A stretch of DNA of 64,000 bases from Mesocentrotus franciscanus (GCA_037976565.1 CP137673.1:1786851-1850850); one strand, 5' to 3'. Positions 1 to 12,177 are shown, counted from the stretch's first letter. The notes: generated from the sequence alone by a model not told the origin. A program made the numbers and translations.

Positions 1-3000
1 GATAGCGAAGAGTGTTGATCCGATGACCGCCTGTGGACTGGTAGGATCCCCCAGGCTAGCGACAAGTATTCCACCCAATGGCCACAGCGCTGCAGGGTAC
101 ACGATGAGAATATATCGAAAGTAGCGATCGTAGACGAAACAATCCAGGAGGAAGTAGGTGATGAGCTGGGTGGCGAGGACCGCAAAACATATATATGTCG
201 TTGTTTCCCTATAACACCGAAAATACAGATTTGGATCCGTTAATATTACAGTTCATAAACTATCAATAACTGGAGCAAATTCTTAGATATACCGACGTCG
301 CCACGACTATTCAGTTATTTCATCTTTCTTTAAAAGAAAACGAACCAAAGGATGTTTTTCTTGCGGAAACTAAAGAGCTTTCATATCGATAGAACCATCT
401 TGAAACTCTTCTACCATTCGATCATCCAAAGCGTAATGACATTCAACCTGATTTGCACTCGGGGGAAGGAGGGCACAGTGCCCTCTCACTTTTTCAAGTA
501 CCCCAAAAGTGCCCCCTTTTACATAGAAAAAGTGTCCCTTTTACTTTGACAAGTGCCCCTATTAATTTTTAAAAGTGCCCCTCCCCTTTCCACCTCTGAT
601 AAGTGCCCCTTTTAGTTTGACACTTACCCCTTTTCCTTCAACAAGTTCCCATTTTTCTTTGCAATAAGTGTCCATTTTCCATTCTCATAATTGCCCTTTT
701 TCACTTTTGATAAGCGCCCCCTTCACCTCTGATAACTGTTCTATTCAAATCCAAGACGTACCCCTTTTGCTTTGACAAGTGCCCCCTTTCCTTTGTAAGA
801 AGTGCCCCTTTCCCTTTTAATAACTACCCCTTTTTAACTCGGATAAACGCACCTTATATTTTCACATGTGCCCCTTTTCCTTATGATAAGTTCCACCATT
901 AAAAAAGAGCCCCTTCTCATAAATGCCCCTTTTCACCTATGAAAATAGTTCCTTTTCATTCTCATAAGTGCCCCTTTTCATCTCTTGTAAATGACCCTAT
1001 TAAATTCTGAGAGATACTCGTTTTACTTTGGCAAGTGCCCCTTCCCCTCCTGATAAGTGCTCTTTTCATCTCTAATAAATGCCACTTTTATTTTGACACG
1101 TCCCCCTTTTCCTTCCTAATAAAAGCTCTTTTTCCTTCTAATAAGTGCTCCTTCCCCTTCTCATGATTACCTCTTTTCATATCTGATAAGTGGCCCGTTT
1201 ATTTTAGCATGTGCCTCTTTTTCTTTTTAATAAGAGCCACTTCCCCCTTCTAATAAAAGCCCCCCTTTCACCTCCGATAAATGCCCCTATTAAAATCTGA
1301 TCGGTGTCCCTTTTTTCAACAAATGCACATTTCCCTTTATTATTAGTGCCCATTTTTCATTCTCATAAGTGCCTCTTTTCATATATAAATCTGATGGGTG
1401 CCTCTTTTCCGTCGAGAAATGCCCATTTCCCATTCTCATAAGTGCCTCTTTGTTTAGGGGTAAGAGGTGCTCCATTTTCACCTCTGGTAATTAGCCTTTG
1501 TACTTGACACGTGCTGCTTTTCTGTTTTAATAAGTGTCTTATCCCTTTTGGTAAGTGTCCCCTTTTCCTCTCATTATTAAACGTACCCCTAATTTCAAGC
1601 GACTAAGAGCAAGTTCCCCCAAAGCTCGCTCGCATTTATAGATGTTATAATTATGTTACTTATCAAAGGTCTTTTCAGTCTTCCGTTATGAGAATGTGCT
1701 TATAATCCCATCAGGATTGGGTTTTTCCTCTTTATAAGATGTAATTTTTCGCGCTGCGACCTCACAAATCTTTAAAATTTTCCTCGCTCGCTTTGCTCTT
1801 TCGCAAATGAATTTTCAGACCATCGCACCCAACTGCAAAGTATGATGCTTAACCAATATCTTATATGATGTATAAAGAGAAACAAATATTAAAATCATCC
1901 CTGATAATGTAATCACAATATAGGGGTACATACCAATGTCTAAAAACCTGTATATTTTCGCTTTGAGATTTCCCTTGAAGGTGCCCTTTTTTCCAGAAAG
2001 TGCCCTTTTTTGTTGGCCCCCCACTTTGGAAGTCGCTCCGCCGCCTCTGTGGTAACATGTCAAACGAGCAAAAGGGAAGAGTAGATCGAACTCGAAGAGT
2101 CGCACAGAGGGTAATAGGATCAGATCTGCCCCCTGTCCCAGCTTTTTATGAAAAACGCCTACTTGCTAAAGTTCAGGATATAATGACAGACAATATTCAT
2201 CTTCTCAATTATTGTTTCAGGTTCAACCGTTCTGGAATAAGACTGTGCCCTCCCCGTAATCGCCTTTCACGTTCTCGGAATTCATTTATTCCCAATTCCA
2301 AACATGTCTATAATTCAACTGTGACGAGATAACTATACATATGGCTATCTTTATCATCATACATTTCCTACTCGATTTGGAATTTTTATCGTTGTTTTCG
2401 ATAGCTATGGAAGTGCAATTAAACGGATAACGGATAATAACTGGAGACTGTGGATCGGGCCCAAGCGGATGGGGCGTGATGGGGCGTGATGGGGCGTGAT
2501 GGGGAGGGGAAGCTGACGGGAAATATTATGGAGGCATGGTAATTTATGACGCATGGTAATTGTAGACAATACAGTAGACATCACTCCTTACATCTGAATC
2601 TGAAATATTTATCACCAAAATTGGAAATTGGAATCAATCGGATTATTGAAGTTAAAAGGTAGCCTCAAATGTCAATGGGTGGGGGGGGGTCTTTGAATGA
2701 AATGGAGGGGCACATGCACATTGTAAATAATTATCCATATTTAAGTACATCGTTTTCTAATGTTAAATTTTGTATTGTATTTTCTATCATTTGTATGTTC
2801 ACTGTCAAAAAGCCATTGGAAGCAAAATTTCTATGTAATATTGGCATGCATGGACCAATAAAAATAATCTTGAATCTTACACATTTGTTAATGTTTACAT
2901 GTACGGTTCATGATTCATCATTTTCATCTATTAAATGAAAGGTATACCAACCAAGAAATTTATATTTGCAGGATTGATTTTGGAAGTCTCAAATTTCATC

Positions 3001-4330
3001 TATTTTGAAGACAGTGATTGTTTATATATAACAAATACGTCATAGAGAATTTTCATTCGCTGATTTTGTTTTTCACTGCTTAAGAAAGGGAATGAAGATT
3101 CGGACGTGACGGAGCCGAGATTATTTGACCGGGGCGCTATAATGTCCAAAATATCTAACTAGCAAACGAATATGCCCGTGAATAAGTGAGCAATAAAGAA
3201 TGGCGCATTTATTTATTGGAGGAGGCAGAGGGTGCGTGCCCACTGAGTCACTGGAAACACCAATGCAAATACACTTACTTATCGACTCCGAACGTATATA
3301 TAAGCGTGGTAGACAGGTTTACTGTGGTTGACACCGTAGTCCATGTAGCGTAGAGGGCGAGTCCATTATGCACCAGCACGCGATTTGCCCACAGGTCGAA
3401 TCTAAAATATAAACCATTTGTTATCTTGTAAATAATAGATAAGTTTCAACTTACAACTAGATCAACTTTAATTTAATTTTCATCTCACATATTCAACGAA
3501 TTTCTCACAATATCCAACTTCAAATAAAAAGAAGTTTATGGTGATGGTGAAGATGAAATGATGATGGTGATGGTGATGATGGTGATGGTGATGGTGATGA
3601 TGGTGGTGGTGATGGTGATGGTGATGATGATGGCAATGGCAATAATGACAATGACACTTATGATGTCTTTTATAGGACTAAAATAACGATTCAGATTTTC
3701 ATGACCATTGTATAATGACAATCTTAATATTACATATGCCTATAAATAGTTTGAAGGTATAGGCTTAAGTTTATAGCCAAACTTTAAGATATTTAAAGTG
3801 CTACTTAATAAACTATAACATCGAAAAAACATCTTTTAAAACCATTTCTAATGAAATGAATGAAATGAAATATAAACATCCAAAAAATAAGCTTACACTC
3901 CGTATTCCTTGAAGACAAAGAGATATTCATACACCCTGCTAGTTGCTATGGAGATAGCTATATATAGCGTTATGGTGATGCCAGCAAGCGCGGCTAGGCT
4001 TAGGATGAAAGTAGTCCTGTCGTTGGCGAATAACCATAGGACATTCAATGTAAGATTGAGAAAGACTGCTATAAGGAATGCTGGACTGGTAGTAGGAGGG
4101 TTAAGATACACCGGACCCTTATCATTGGTTCTGAACAGGGTGGTGATGACGTAGACTAGCCATGCAGCAAACCAGGAGTAGATGAGACCCCAGATAGCGA
4201 AGGTGTACCCTGCAGGAGTTATGGGTGTGGGGTAGGTGTTGGACATGTTTGTGAGCGAGCTGCGAAAAAGTCCTGTTGGTAGTAAATGATAACATTGACA
4301 CGTTGTCATCTTTCAAAGAAGTATATGTAC

Positions 4331-4378
<48 letters not shown>

Positions 4379-5356
4379 CCTTTTATAGTTTTAAAAAGGA
4401 AAAGTATATTAAATTAATGATTTTTACAAATATACTGTAATCCTACATTTGATCGAAATGATAAAGGCCCTACGCTGTAAAACTGCAAAATAGCCCTCAT
4501 CTTCTGAATTTATCTCACAAACAACTGCGCTTTTTAGTCATGTAGTCTGACAAGTAGTGTATCTAATGGATTAGAGACAGCGTGTGCCCCCCCCTCAAGG
4601 GCAATTAAAGTTAGAAAAGAAAACACTAGATGTGTGTCACAATAATACTGATGGTTATTTCAGATCACAGGCTAATGGTTTTCTGATTTCAAATGTCAAC
4701 TTTTTCTGGCCACGGTGTGCATACCATATTCCTATAAGGTTCACAGGGCAGCTCTCAGCACCCCTGATATATTTAGCTTCCTTGTTGATTGATTGCTGGA
4801 TACGACACTAAATACATCTTATTAAATAAATGTAAAAACAAATTGGTACACTGCCGTTGGGATGCATATCTTGTGGGCCTCATTTTCATGCTACATGTTT
4901 GTGTAGTCCCATATACATCTTTCTGTGTACAGTGCTTGTTACTTTTACCAAGACTGGGCAAAATTTCATTCAAAAATTCATTTTGATGATTCCAGAACTT
5001 TGCAGTACACACCAAAACATATGCTACATGATCAACCTTTTCTGATCGATTCCACACCGTTTCTTTCACAATGCAATCACATGACCAGAACTAGTTGGGA
5101 TACAAAGTAGATCTAGAGACGATTGGTTGCATAAATCTGACAAGAAATCTTTACATTCTGGTTCAATACCATGGCGTTCTCCTTCGTCAAAATAACACGA
5201 AATTGCCAGAAATGGTATGAGCATGGTAATATTACTGTAAAGCATCTTACCTAGTGACAAGTCAGAATCTGGACCAATACCAGCTTGAAAGGTGAAGAAA
5301 AGAGTGAGGAGGTATCCAGTCGTTACTAGGAGGACGAGTGGAGGTACAATATCCAT
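1..5356 (-). CDS. TspO/MBR-related multi-pass membrane protein, gene A (3' end cut by window edge)
   Basis: Exons in transcript order are 5251-5356, 3897-4272, 3279-3401 and 1-208 (continuing beyond the window), all with GT/AG borders and intron phases 1, 2, 2. The start is the ATG at 5356, followed by a hydrophobic segment (about residues 6-24) acting as signal anchor or first membrane helix. Exon 2 carries the core PTPITPAGYTFAIWGLIY (residues 50-67) and further helices. Exon 3 gives FDLWANRVLVHNGLALY. Exon 4 gives two more helices around a YILIVYPAALW segment; about eight membrane spans in all. The PAGYxFxIWGLIY core and the later W-rich helices resemble the bacterial tryptophan-rich sensory protein family (COG3476) related to TspO/MBR; this comes from memory of the family, not from a search. 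N44-x-S46 is a possible N-glycosylation site. Ligand and cellular role are unknown. Gene B is its near-identical duplicate; A differs by a LINE/hAT insertion in intron 3 and a MITE just upstream of the ATG. Confidence 0.72.
335..2876 (+). mobile_element. CR1/Rex-like LINE 3' fragment in intron 3 of gene A, split by a hAT element
   Basis: Gene B's intron 3 is continuous where gene A carries about 2.5 kb extra, so this is an insertion in A (or a deletion in B). At its left edge, 331-457 reads as LINE protein (KTNQRMFFLRKLKSF and onward to NLIC). The reading resumes after the hAT at 2057-2332 with GNMSNEQKGRVDRTRR, then EKRLLAKVQDIM, and ends SRSRNSFIPNSKHVYN. This is the usual C-terminus after the reverse transcriptase in fish/invertebrate LINEs (…RRLRSF…, …RMLAK…, …RYRRSFLPAAVRLYN). 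The remainder, 2333-2876, would be the LINE 3' UTR; it holds an 11-bp GGGGCGTGATG repeat near 2470-2505. Confidence 0.65.
456..2049. mobile_element. Non-autonomous hAT-like element packed with degenerate AAGTGCCCCTTTT repeats
   Basis: About 1.6 kb of degenerate ~20-bp units (consensus ataagtgccccttttc). It is homologous end to end with the element at 15136-16744, whose terminal repeats and 8-bp duplication are intact. The right terminus here (ccgcctctg at 2041-2049) matches; the left terminus is eroded, so no target duplication can be read. It interrupts LINE coding sequence. Short ORFs inside it are by-products of the repeat. Confidence 0.7.
3537..3655. repeat. GATGGT/GATGAT microsatellite in gene A intron 2
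   Basis: Imperfect trinucleotide/hexanucleotide run. The matching place in gene B (19010-19130) holds a longer GAT-rich run, so the locus varies in length between the duplicates. Confidence 0.85.
4337..4376. repeat. (TA)n microsatellite in gene A intron 1
   Basis: About 20 perfect TA dinucleotides. Gene B has an interrupted TA-rich tract at 19810-19910 in the same intron. Confidence 0.9.
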
Positions 5357-5407
5357 CTTGATCGGTTAATTATACTGGAGGAAGAGGAGAAGGAGGAAGC
5401 AGACATA

Positions 5408-6086
5408 GAGTGCGTTTATGCTTCATTTTTTTCAGGCCAGAATGAGGCTTCTGATACGCGTTTAGTTCAAAACACGGTTGCGTCCTTTCTCATTTTCGTA
5501 GAATCACGGTTTGTGGGGAAGCATAAACGCACAATCATTTGTAAAGGCGTTTAAATGACGTCATTATAAACGTGTGTCCGGTTCACGTGAAAATCTATAA
5601 CTAGCAGGACCCGTGGAAAATCCACGGAATGGGACGGGGGGGTTAATAGATATAATGTGCTGACGAAAATAAACTTTGATTTTTTTTTTTTCCTTCTATT
5701 TTTAAAATTGCATTTCTCTTGTTTGTGTACTTTTATTCTTTTACTTCTTCTTTTTATTTTAACGCTAACACGGGGAAGGCCTAACCCGTTGCATCATGGA
5801 TTTGCTTCACCACATTTCGTGAGTTGATCGTCATCTGCTGTGTATCTCCTTGATTATACAGTGCTCCCGCCTATGCAGTGCCTACAAAGCATATTCGAAA
5901 AAGAGCGCCAAAACTTGACCTGCCCTCCCGGGGTCAACGTAGCATGCGAATCCAGATACAGAGCCCGATTTCGCCTGGAGAAGGGAGCATAAACAGTACT
6001 CCCGTGGAACTGCGTTTACGATGAGCGTTTACGATGAGCGTTTCAAAACGCTCATTATGCCTTCAAAATGAAGCATTAACGCACCC
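5408..6086. mobile_element. MITE-like element with TA target duplication upstream of gene A
   Basis: Terminal inverted repeats gagtgcgtttatgcttcatt (left) and the complement of gggtgcgttaatgcttcatt (right) flank 679 bp. TA sits on both sides (5406-5407 and 6087-6088). The paralogous site by gene B (about 21201-21207) reads straight through with a single TA, giving a natural empty site. There is no transposase ORF. It sits 51 bp upstream of the gene A start codon. Confidence 0.82.
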
Positions 6087-7380
6087 TAATGAATTCAGAA
6101 CATCGATTAGTCAACGGTTATTACAATGGATGGAGAAGGTCGTACTACGGAAGCCACTATGTAAGTTTGAGTTTTAAAAAAAACATGAAATGAATTAATT
6201 AATATAATAATCAGCAATGACAACTGATTTCGAAATAACAGAAAACCAAATGATATTTTAATGATGAGAGAAATTGTAAAAGAACTGAAGATGGCAAGGA
6301 AATTTATATGTGGGAATAAACAGACATGTAAAACAATAATGAATCTTAGATATACTAAAAATGATAGACATCACTTTATGAAGAAAAAATACCAGGTTGC
6401 CAATATTATGATTAATACTCACGCCAAGACTTGCCTCGGAGCTACCAGTAAACGATATAAAATATGCACACTTTGCAGCTAGCATGCAGGGCAAAGATGG
6501 TAGAAAGAATATAATTCAAACGAAGACTGCTTCTACTACTGTACAAGGTAGTACCGTTTAAGTTTGAAGATTAGCTCTGAATTAATTCCTTTATCTTATT
6601 AAGCTGGATGTGTAATTGTCGATAAGATTCTGAGCTAAATATGCTACCAAAAAAAAGAGAGATTAAAGTTGATTTACTTTAAACTGTATCAGTAATGCGA
6701 TGTAGGGAGGGGGAAAACAACTAAACAATCAGCATATGAACAAAACGTTTCTTTGCAGGCCTGGGCTATAGTAGTTTCAAATCAAACAGATTTTATAATA
6801 AAGTTAATAATATACGAGCCCCTAAGAGAGATAACATTGTTCTGTATGCAATTTGGATATAGTTTGAAAGAAAAATTTGTACAAGGTATTATTTTGAACG
6901 ATAACTAAAAAAAAAAAAAAAACAGACGCTTATATACTACGACAATTATTATCAAATTGTTGATTTTCTTCTTTTTTTGTTATCTGATTTAAACTTAAGT
7001 TTTTAAAAGACAAGTGCATTTATGATAATGTTCACGATTTGCGTGTGTGTGTGTGTGTGGGGGGGGGGGTTATATAAATATAGTTTACATGTACTACGTT
7101 TATCGCAATACTCAAATAGTTTTCATTTTGCCTGAACTTGCTGATGGATATAATTTATGCAATGCCAAGCTTGGCTAGGTACGAAGTCCAAATTAATGTT
7201 TCTCAATTGGTTATGAAACTGATTTTCACAAAAGATTCAGACCATTCCTTCATCCGGACAATTAATTGCACGGTTTTTCAATTAGTTTGTGATTCAGATC
7301 ATCAGGGGCATAATATGTGATCAAAGTCCATTTTGTAGACCGAGTGCATGGTCGAAAGATTACACAAAATATGAAAAGGA
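6087..7380. other. Upstream flank shared by the gene A and gene B duplication
   Basis: No gene seen. The stretch aligns with 21200-22610 with small indels, including the tract near 7040-7070 (GT-rich then G-run; 22116-22163 in the B copy). Similarity ends near 7380/22610, the outer edge of the segmental duplication on this side. Confidence 0.7.
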
Positions 7381-7469
7381 GACAGAGGGGAAAAATGATA
7401 TTATATAAACGCACGTGTTATAAAAAAAGGCGATTGTTTTGTTCCCAGTAGTATGAAAATCGCTTAAGT

Positions 7470-8062
7470 ACTACTAGTTTTTAAGAAAGGAAACAAAGAG
7501 CTATTGACGAATTATCGACTAATATCAGTAATATCTATTTTCTCCAAAATATTCGAAAAGTTAATGTACAGTCGTGTAGTAAATTTCTTACATAAGCATG
7601 CTATATTATTTTCCAAGCAATTCGGATTTAGAGAAGGTTTTTCATCATAATGGCTTTGCTTGAACTTACAAATAATATCCCTTAAGATTTTGAAAAAAAA
7701 AAGTGTATTATATATGTTTATTCTTGGATAGGTCGAAAGCATTTGATTGTGTTGATCATCAAATATTAATTCGAAAAATGAAACAATATGGTGTTCGTGG
7801 TACAGCTTAAGCAGAGTTATTTACATGACAGAGTGCAATATGTTTCAATTAATAACGAATCCTCCGTTACTAAGAATGTAAACATCGGTGCTCCACAAGG
7901 GTGTGTGTTAGGGCCTTTACTTTTTATTCTATAAATAAATGATATTCAATTTGCGAGCAAATTTTACATGCAATTATTTACGCCGATGATACTAACTTAT
8001 TTTTCATCAAGAGACAATGTTGAATATCTATGTAACACTCTGAACACTGAGCACTAAAAGTT
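7470..8062 (+). pseudogene. Non-LTR retrotransposon reverse transcriptase, 5' half (degenerate)
   Basis: Conceptual reading gives NYRLISVISIFSKIFEKLMY, then KQFGFREGFSS, then [18 protein letters not shown], then APQGCVLGPLLFI and, after a frame change, YADDTNLFF near 7980. These are the ordered RT blocks of CR1/Jockey-type LINEs, including the catalytic YADD. Stops and frameshifts show it is dead. It breaks off shortly after YADD at a ...NTEH-KFFN stretch; the continuation appears about 4.7 kb away at 12750. Confidence 0.85.
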
Positions 8063-8067
8063 TTTTA

Positions 8068-8353
8068 ATAATAATGATAATAATAGGCATTTCTATAGCG
8101 CCGTCTATCTATAAATTCTATTCCGAGGCGCATTTATTATTACCCCGGTTTTAGCCTAGCTGCCATTACAGCACTCCAGCATTTGAAGGAATTAATTCCT
8201 GCCAGGTACCCACTTACATCACCTGGGTTGAGTGTGGCAAATGTAGATCAATGTCTTGCCAAAGGACATTTAGTGCCGCGGCGGGACTCGAACCACGGAC
8301 GTTGTGATCGACAGTCCGGCGACGTATCCACTCGACCACGACACCTCTACATG
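8068..8353 (-). mobile_element. tRNA-derived SINE
   Basis: On the minus strand the head has a tRNA-like A box (tggtcgagtggatacg, near 8325-8340) and B box (ggttcgagtcccg, near 8285-8297). The body includes the common marine-invertebrate sequence around 8085-8105 (ggcatttctatagcgcc) with an AAT-rich tail at 8068-8082. It lies directly against the left target duplication of the next hAT element. Confidence 0.7.
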
Positions 8354-9177
8354 GTGGTTTGCAGTGGCGTAGTGGGGCTGGCAGACAAAAAATCCGCATC
8401 ACCCCACTCTTAGATGCAGGCCCCGCTGAACGTTTTTCAAAGTGGGTGGGGGGAGGCTAAAGTATTTACGATCAGGTAGAGCGTAGTGTAAATTGGCGTG
8501 GGGTCTAGGGGCAAAACCCCGGCAGGGGTCAAGGGGCAGATTCCCCGGAAGCTCAGGGGTTTTAGGCATTTAATTACGGTCAGATGAGCATATTTTTATA
8601 CGTTATTTGTGACACTGGCAGGACACTAATTGGCGTGGGGTCCAGGGCGCAGAGCCCCCAGAAGCTCAGGGTTTTCAGGCATTATATAACGATCAGATAA
8701 CCATTCAGGGGCCCGCCTTAAGGCCCCTGGTGGGGTCGAGGGGACAGAGCCTCCGGAAGTTCAGGGGTTTCAGGCATTTAATTACGGTCAGATGAGCATA
8801 TTTTGATACCTTATTTGGGACACTGGCAGGTCACTAATTTGCATGTGGTCCAGTGGGCGGAGCCCCCGGATGGTCAAGGGTTTCAGGCATTACATAACGG
8901 TCAGATGAGTATCCATGGGCTCGCCTTAAGGTCCTTGGTTAGGTCTAGAGGCAGAGCCCCAGGAAGCTCAGGGGTTTTAGGCGTTTAATTACGGTCAGAT
9001 GAGCATTGTTTTTAATACCTTATTTGTGACACTGGCAGGACACTTATTGGCGTGGGGTCCAGGGCGCAGAGCCCCCAGAAGCTCAGGGTTTCAGGCGTTT
9101 AATTGCGGTCAGATGAGCATGTTTGTTGATACCTTATTTGTGACACTGGCAGGACACTAATTGGCGTGGGGTCCAGT

Positions 9178-9585
9178 CAGTGGCGGATCCAGGGGCCCGG
9201 GGCCGGGCCCTCCCTAGAAAAAAAAACAGGTAAAAACACCCTTTTTTGAAAAAAAAAGAAGTGTGGCCCCCTCCCCTGGCGCCCAAGGGGTGGCGGTGGA
9301 AAAAACATAACCCTTCCCGGTGGGAAAAAATTTTTTCGGGTGCCCCCAAAAAAAAAATTGTGCTCACTTCCCCTGGCGCCCAAAGGGGGGGGGGGTGGTG
9401 ATGGAAAAAAAATTACCCTTCCCGGAAGGAAAAAAATTTTCGGGTACCAAAATTTTTTTTTTTTGCTCACTACCCCGCCCCCTACCCCACTGAGCGAAAA
9501 ATCGACCAGCACGATTTTCGAATTTTCACCCGAAGTGGGCCCCTTTTTAGGCCCCCTCCCTTGCCGCCGGCTGGATCCGCCCCTG
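9178..9585. mobile_element. Small hAT MITE, copy 1, inside the tandem array
   Basis: 408 bp with termini cagtggcggatccag and ctggatccgcccctg and an 8-bp target duplication ggtccagt (9170-9177, 9586-9593). The interior is G/C runs alternating with A/T runs, without real coding capacity. Confidence 0.88.
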
Positions 9586-10124
9586 GGTCCAGTTGCGGAG
9601 CCCCAAGCTCAGGGTTTTAGGCATTAAATTACCGTTAGATGAGCATCCAGGGGCCCGCCTTAGGGCCCTAGGTGGAATACAGGGGACAGAGCCCCGGAAG
9701 CTCAGGGGTTTTAGGCATTTAATCACGGTCAGATGAACAGATATTTTGATACCTCATTATTTTGTGACACTGGCAGGTCACTAATTTGCATGTGGTCCAG
9801 TGGGCGGAGCCCCCGGATGGTCAAGGGTTTCAGGCATTACATAACGGTCAGATGAGTATCCATGGGCTCGCCTTAAGGTCCTTGGTTAGGTCTAGAGGCA
9901 GAGCCCCAGGAAGCTCAGGGGTTTTAGGCGTTTAATTACGGTCAGATGAGCATTTTTTTAATACCTTATTTGTGACACTGGCAGGACACTTATTGGCGTG
10001 GGGTCCAGGGCGCAGAGCCCCCAGAAGCTCAGGGGTTTCAGGCGTTTAATTGCGGTCAGATGAGCATGTTTGTTGATACCTTATTTGTGACACTGGCAGG
10101 ACACTAATTGGCGTGGGGTCCAGT

Positions 10125-10510
10125 CAGTGGCGGATCCAGGGGGGGGGGGGCCCTCCCTAGAAAAAAACAGGTAAAAACACCCTTTTTTGAAAAAAGAAGT
10201 TGGGCCCCCTCCCCTGGCGCCCAAGGGGGGGGCGGTGGAAAAAACATAACCCTTCCCGGTGGGAAAAAATTTTTTCGGGTGCCCAAAAAAAAATTGTGCT
10301 CACCCCTGGCGCCCAAAGGGGTGGTGGTGATGGAAAAAAAATTACCCTTCCCGGAAGGAAAAAAATTTTCGGGTACCAAAATTTTTTTTTTTTGCTCACT
10401 ACCCCCTCCCCCCACTGAGCGAAAAATCGACCAGCACGATTTTCGAATTTTCACCCGAAGTGGGCCCCTTTTTAGGCCCCCTCCCTTGCCGCCGGCTGGA
10501 TCCGCCCCTG
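10125..10510. mobile_element. Small hAT MITE, copy 2, inside the tandem array
   Basis: 386 bp, near-identical to the copy at 9178 with the same termini, the same ggtccagt duplication (10117-10124, 10511-10518) and the same flanks. It was therefore copied with the array unit, not independently inserted. Confidence 0.88.
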
Positions 10511-11677
10511 GGTCCAGTTGCGGAGCTCCCAGAAGCTCGGGGATTTTAGGCATTAAATTACCGTTAGATGAGCATCCAGGGGCCCGCCTTAGGGCCCTAG
10601 GTGGAATACAGGGGACAGAGCCCCGGAAGCTCAGGGGTTTTAGGCATTTAATCACGGTCAGATGAACAGATATTTTGATACCTCATTATTTTGTGACACT
10701 GGCAGGTCACTATTTTTTCTTTCTTTCTCTCTTTCTTTCTATTTCTCTTTATTATATTTTTTCCAAAAAGTGAGGGGGGCGTAGCTCGAGGCTCCGGAGC
10801 CCCGTCGTTCTGCGGGCCCTGCCATGTAGGCCTCTAAAGAAGCATATTTCTTGCCTGAATATAAATTTAGGAATTTGTAGTTTTCCAACAAACGCATAAA
10901 AAAGTATAATTTACTAAAAAGTGAGGACAAATCTCGGAAAATTATGTCATTTCAGCAACATTTGTAAATCACCGGTATCGAATTAGAAATGAACCACGTT
11001 TGAATTTGATTGTGACACTGGCAGGACACTAATTGGCTCCCCCCCCCTACATCAGTACGCCAGTAGCCCCCGATCTACACCTTGTTGGCGGGAAAAATCG
11101 CAACTGATCTCCCCAACTATCTTTTTTCACCCTTTTAGCTCTCCTCTTTCACTTCCCCTTCTCTCTCTTTTAGGTTTGCTAGAGGGCGGGGGAGAGGCAA
11201 GGGCCTTTGCCCCCGATCCACAACTTGTTGGCGGGAAAATTGCAACTGATATCCCCTTCTTTTTTGTTCTTCTTCCTCTTTTTTTCCTTCCCTTTATCTC
11301 CTCTTTTTTTTTTTCCTTCCCTTTCCGTCCTCCCCCTTTTTTTGATGGGGGGGGCAACAGCCTGGTAGACAAGGCCCTTTCGGCCCCCGATCTCCTTCTC
11401 CCCCATTTTCTTTTCTTCTTCCTCTTCTTTCTGTCCCTTTCTCTCCTCTTTCCCTTTCATGCATATGCTCTTCCTGGCTATTTGGGAATGTGTCAGTTTG
11501 CAACAGAAATGGAGAAACGCGCATTTTGTTGAAAATCATGTGATATCACAAACATTTATAAATCACTTGTATGGAATTGAAAATAAGTCATGGTTTAATT
11601 TTATGGGGCCCCCCACCAGTACGCCAATGGTGGTTTGCAAATCGAAAATTAATCTTGCCAAAACATGTCGTATGCTT

Positions 11678-12177
11678 NNNNNNNNNNNNNNNNNNNNNNN
11701 NNNNNNNNNNNNNNNNNNNNNNNNNNNNNNNNNNNNNNNNNNNNNNNNNNNNNNNNNNNNNNNNNNNNNNNNNNNNNNNNNNNNNNNNNNNNNNNNNNNN
11801 NNNNNNNNNNNNNNNNNNNNNNNNNNNNNNNNNNNNNNNNNNNNNNNNNNNNNNNNNNNNNNNNNNNNNNNNNNNNNNNNNNNNNNNNNNNNNNNNNNNN
11901 NNNNNNNNNNNNNNNNNNNNNNNNNNNNNNNNNNNNNNNNNNNNNNNNNNNNNNNNNNNNNNNNNNNNNNNNNNNNNNNNNNNNNNNNNNNNNNNNNNNN
12001 NNNNNNNNNNNNNNNNNNNNNNNNNNNNNNNNNNNNNNNNNNNNNNNNNNNNNNNNNNNNNNNNNNNNNNNNNNNNNNNNNNNNNNNNNNNNNNNNNNNN
12101 NNNNNNNNNNNNNNNNNNNNNNNNNNNNNNNNNNNNNNNNNNNNNNNNNNNNNNNNNNNNNNNNNNNNNNNNNNNNN
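11678..12177. other. Assembly gap (500 N)
   Basis: A run of exactly 500 N. The sequence on the right is a ~155-bp tandem array, so a collapsed or unassembled satellite is the likely reason. ORFs drawn across the gap are meaningless. Confidence 0.98.

Larger units (their letters stand above)
8440..10720. repeat. Higher-order tandem array of ~110/210-bp units
   Basis: The marker gacactggcagg recurs near 8609, 8817, 9028, 9140, 9768, 9975, 10087 and 10695, with a ninth at 11011. Spacings alternate ~211, ~112 and, once the inner hAT is subtracted, ~212. The block 8817-9768 is repeated as 9768-10695, including the inner hAT, so the higher-order period is about 930-950 bp. Confidence 0.8.
8362..11629. 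mobile_element. 3.27-kb non-autonomous hAT-like element with internal tandem array
   Basis: Both ends are flanked by the same 8-bp duplication gtggtttg (8354-8361 and 11630-11637). The termini are cagtggcgta (left) and tacgccaatg (right, complement cattggcgta), matching hAT-type CAGTGGCGTA ends. There is no transposase. The interior is the higher-order repeat array at 8440-10720, two copies of a smaller hAT, and pyrimidine-rich repeats (11060-11460) in which a 'ccgatc-aca-cttgttggcggg' unit occurs twice. Confidence 0.8.

Noticed and set aside
9134..10665. Long overlapping ORFs on both strands (up to 185 codons)
   Set aside because: They run through the hAT MITE copies with A/T and G/C homopolymer runs; translations are Lys/Phe/Gly/Pro-rich and repeat between the two copies.
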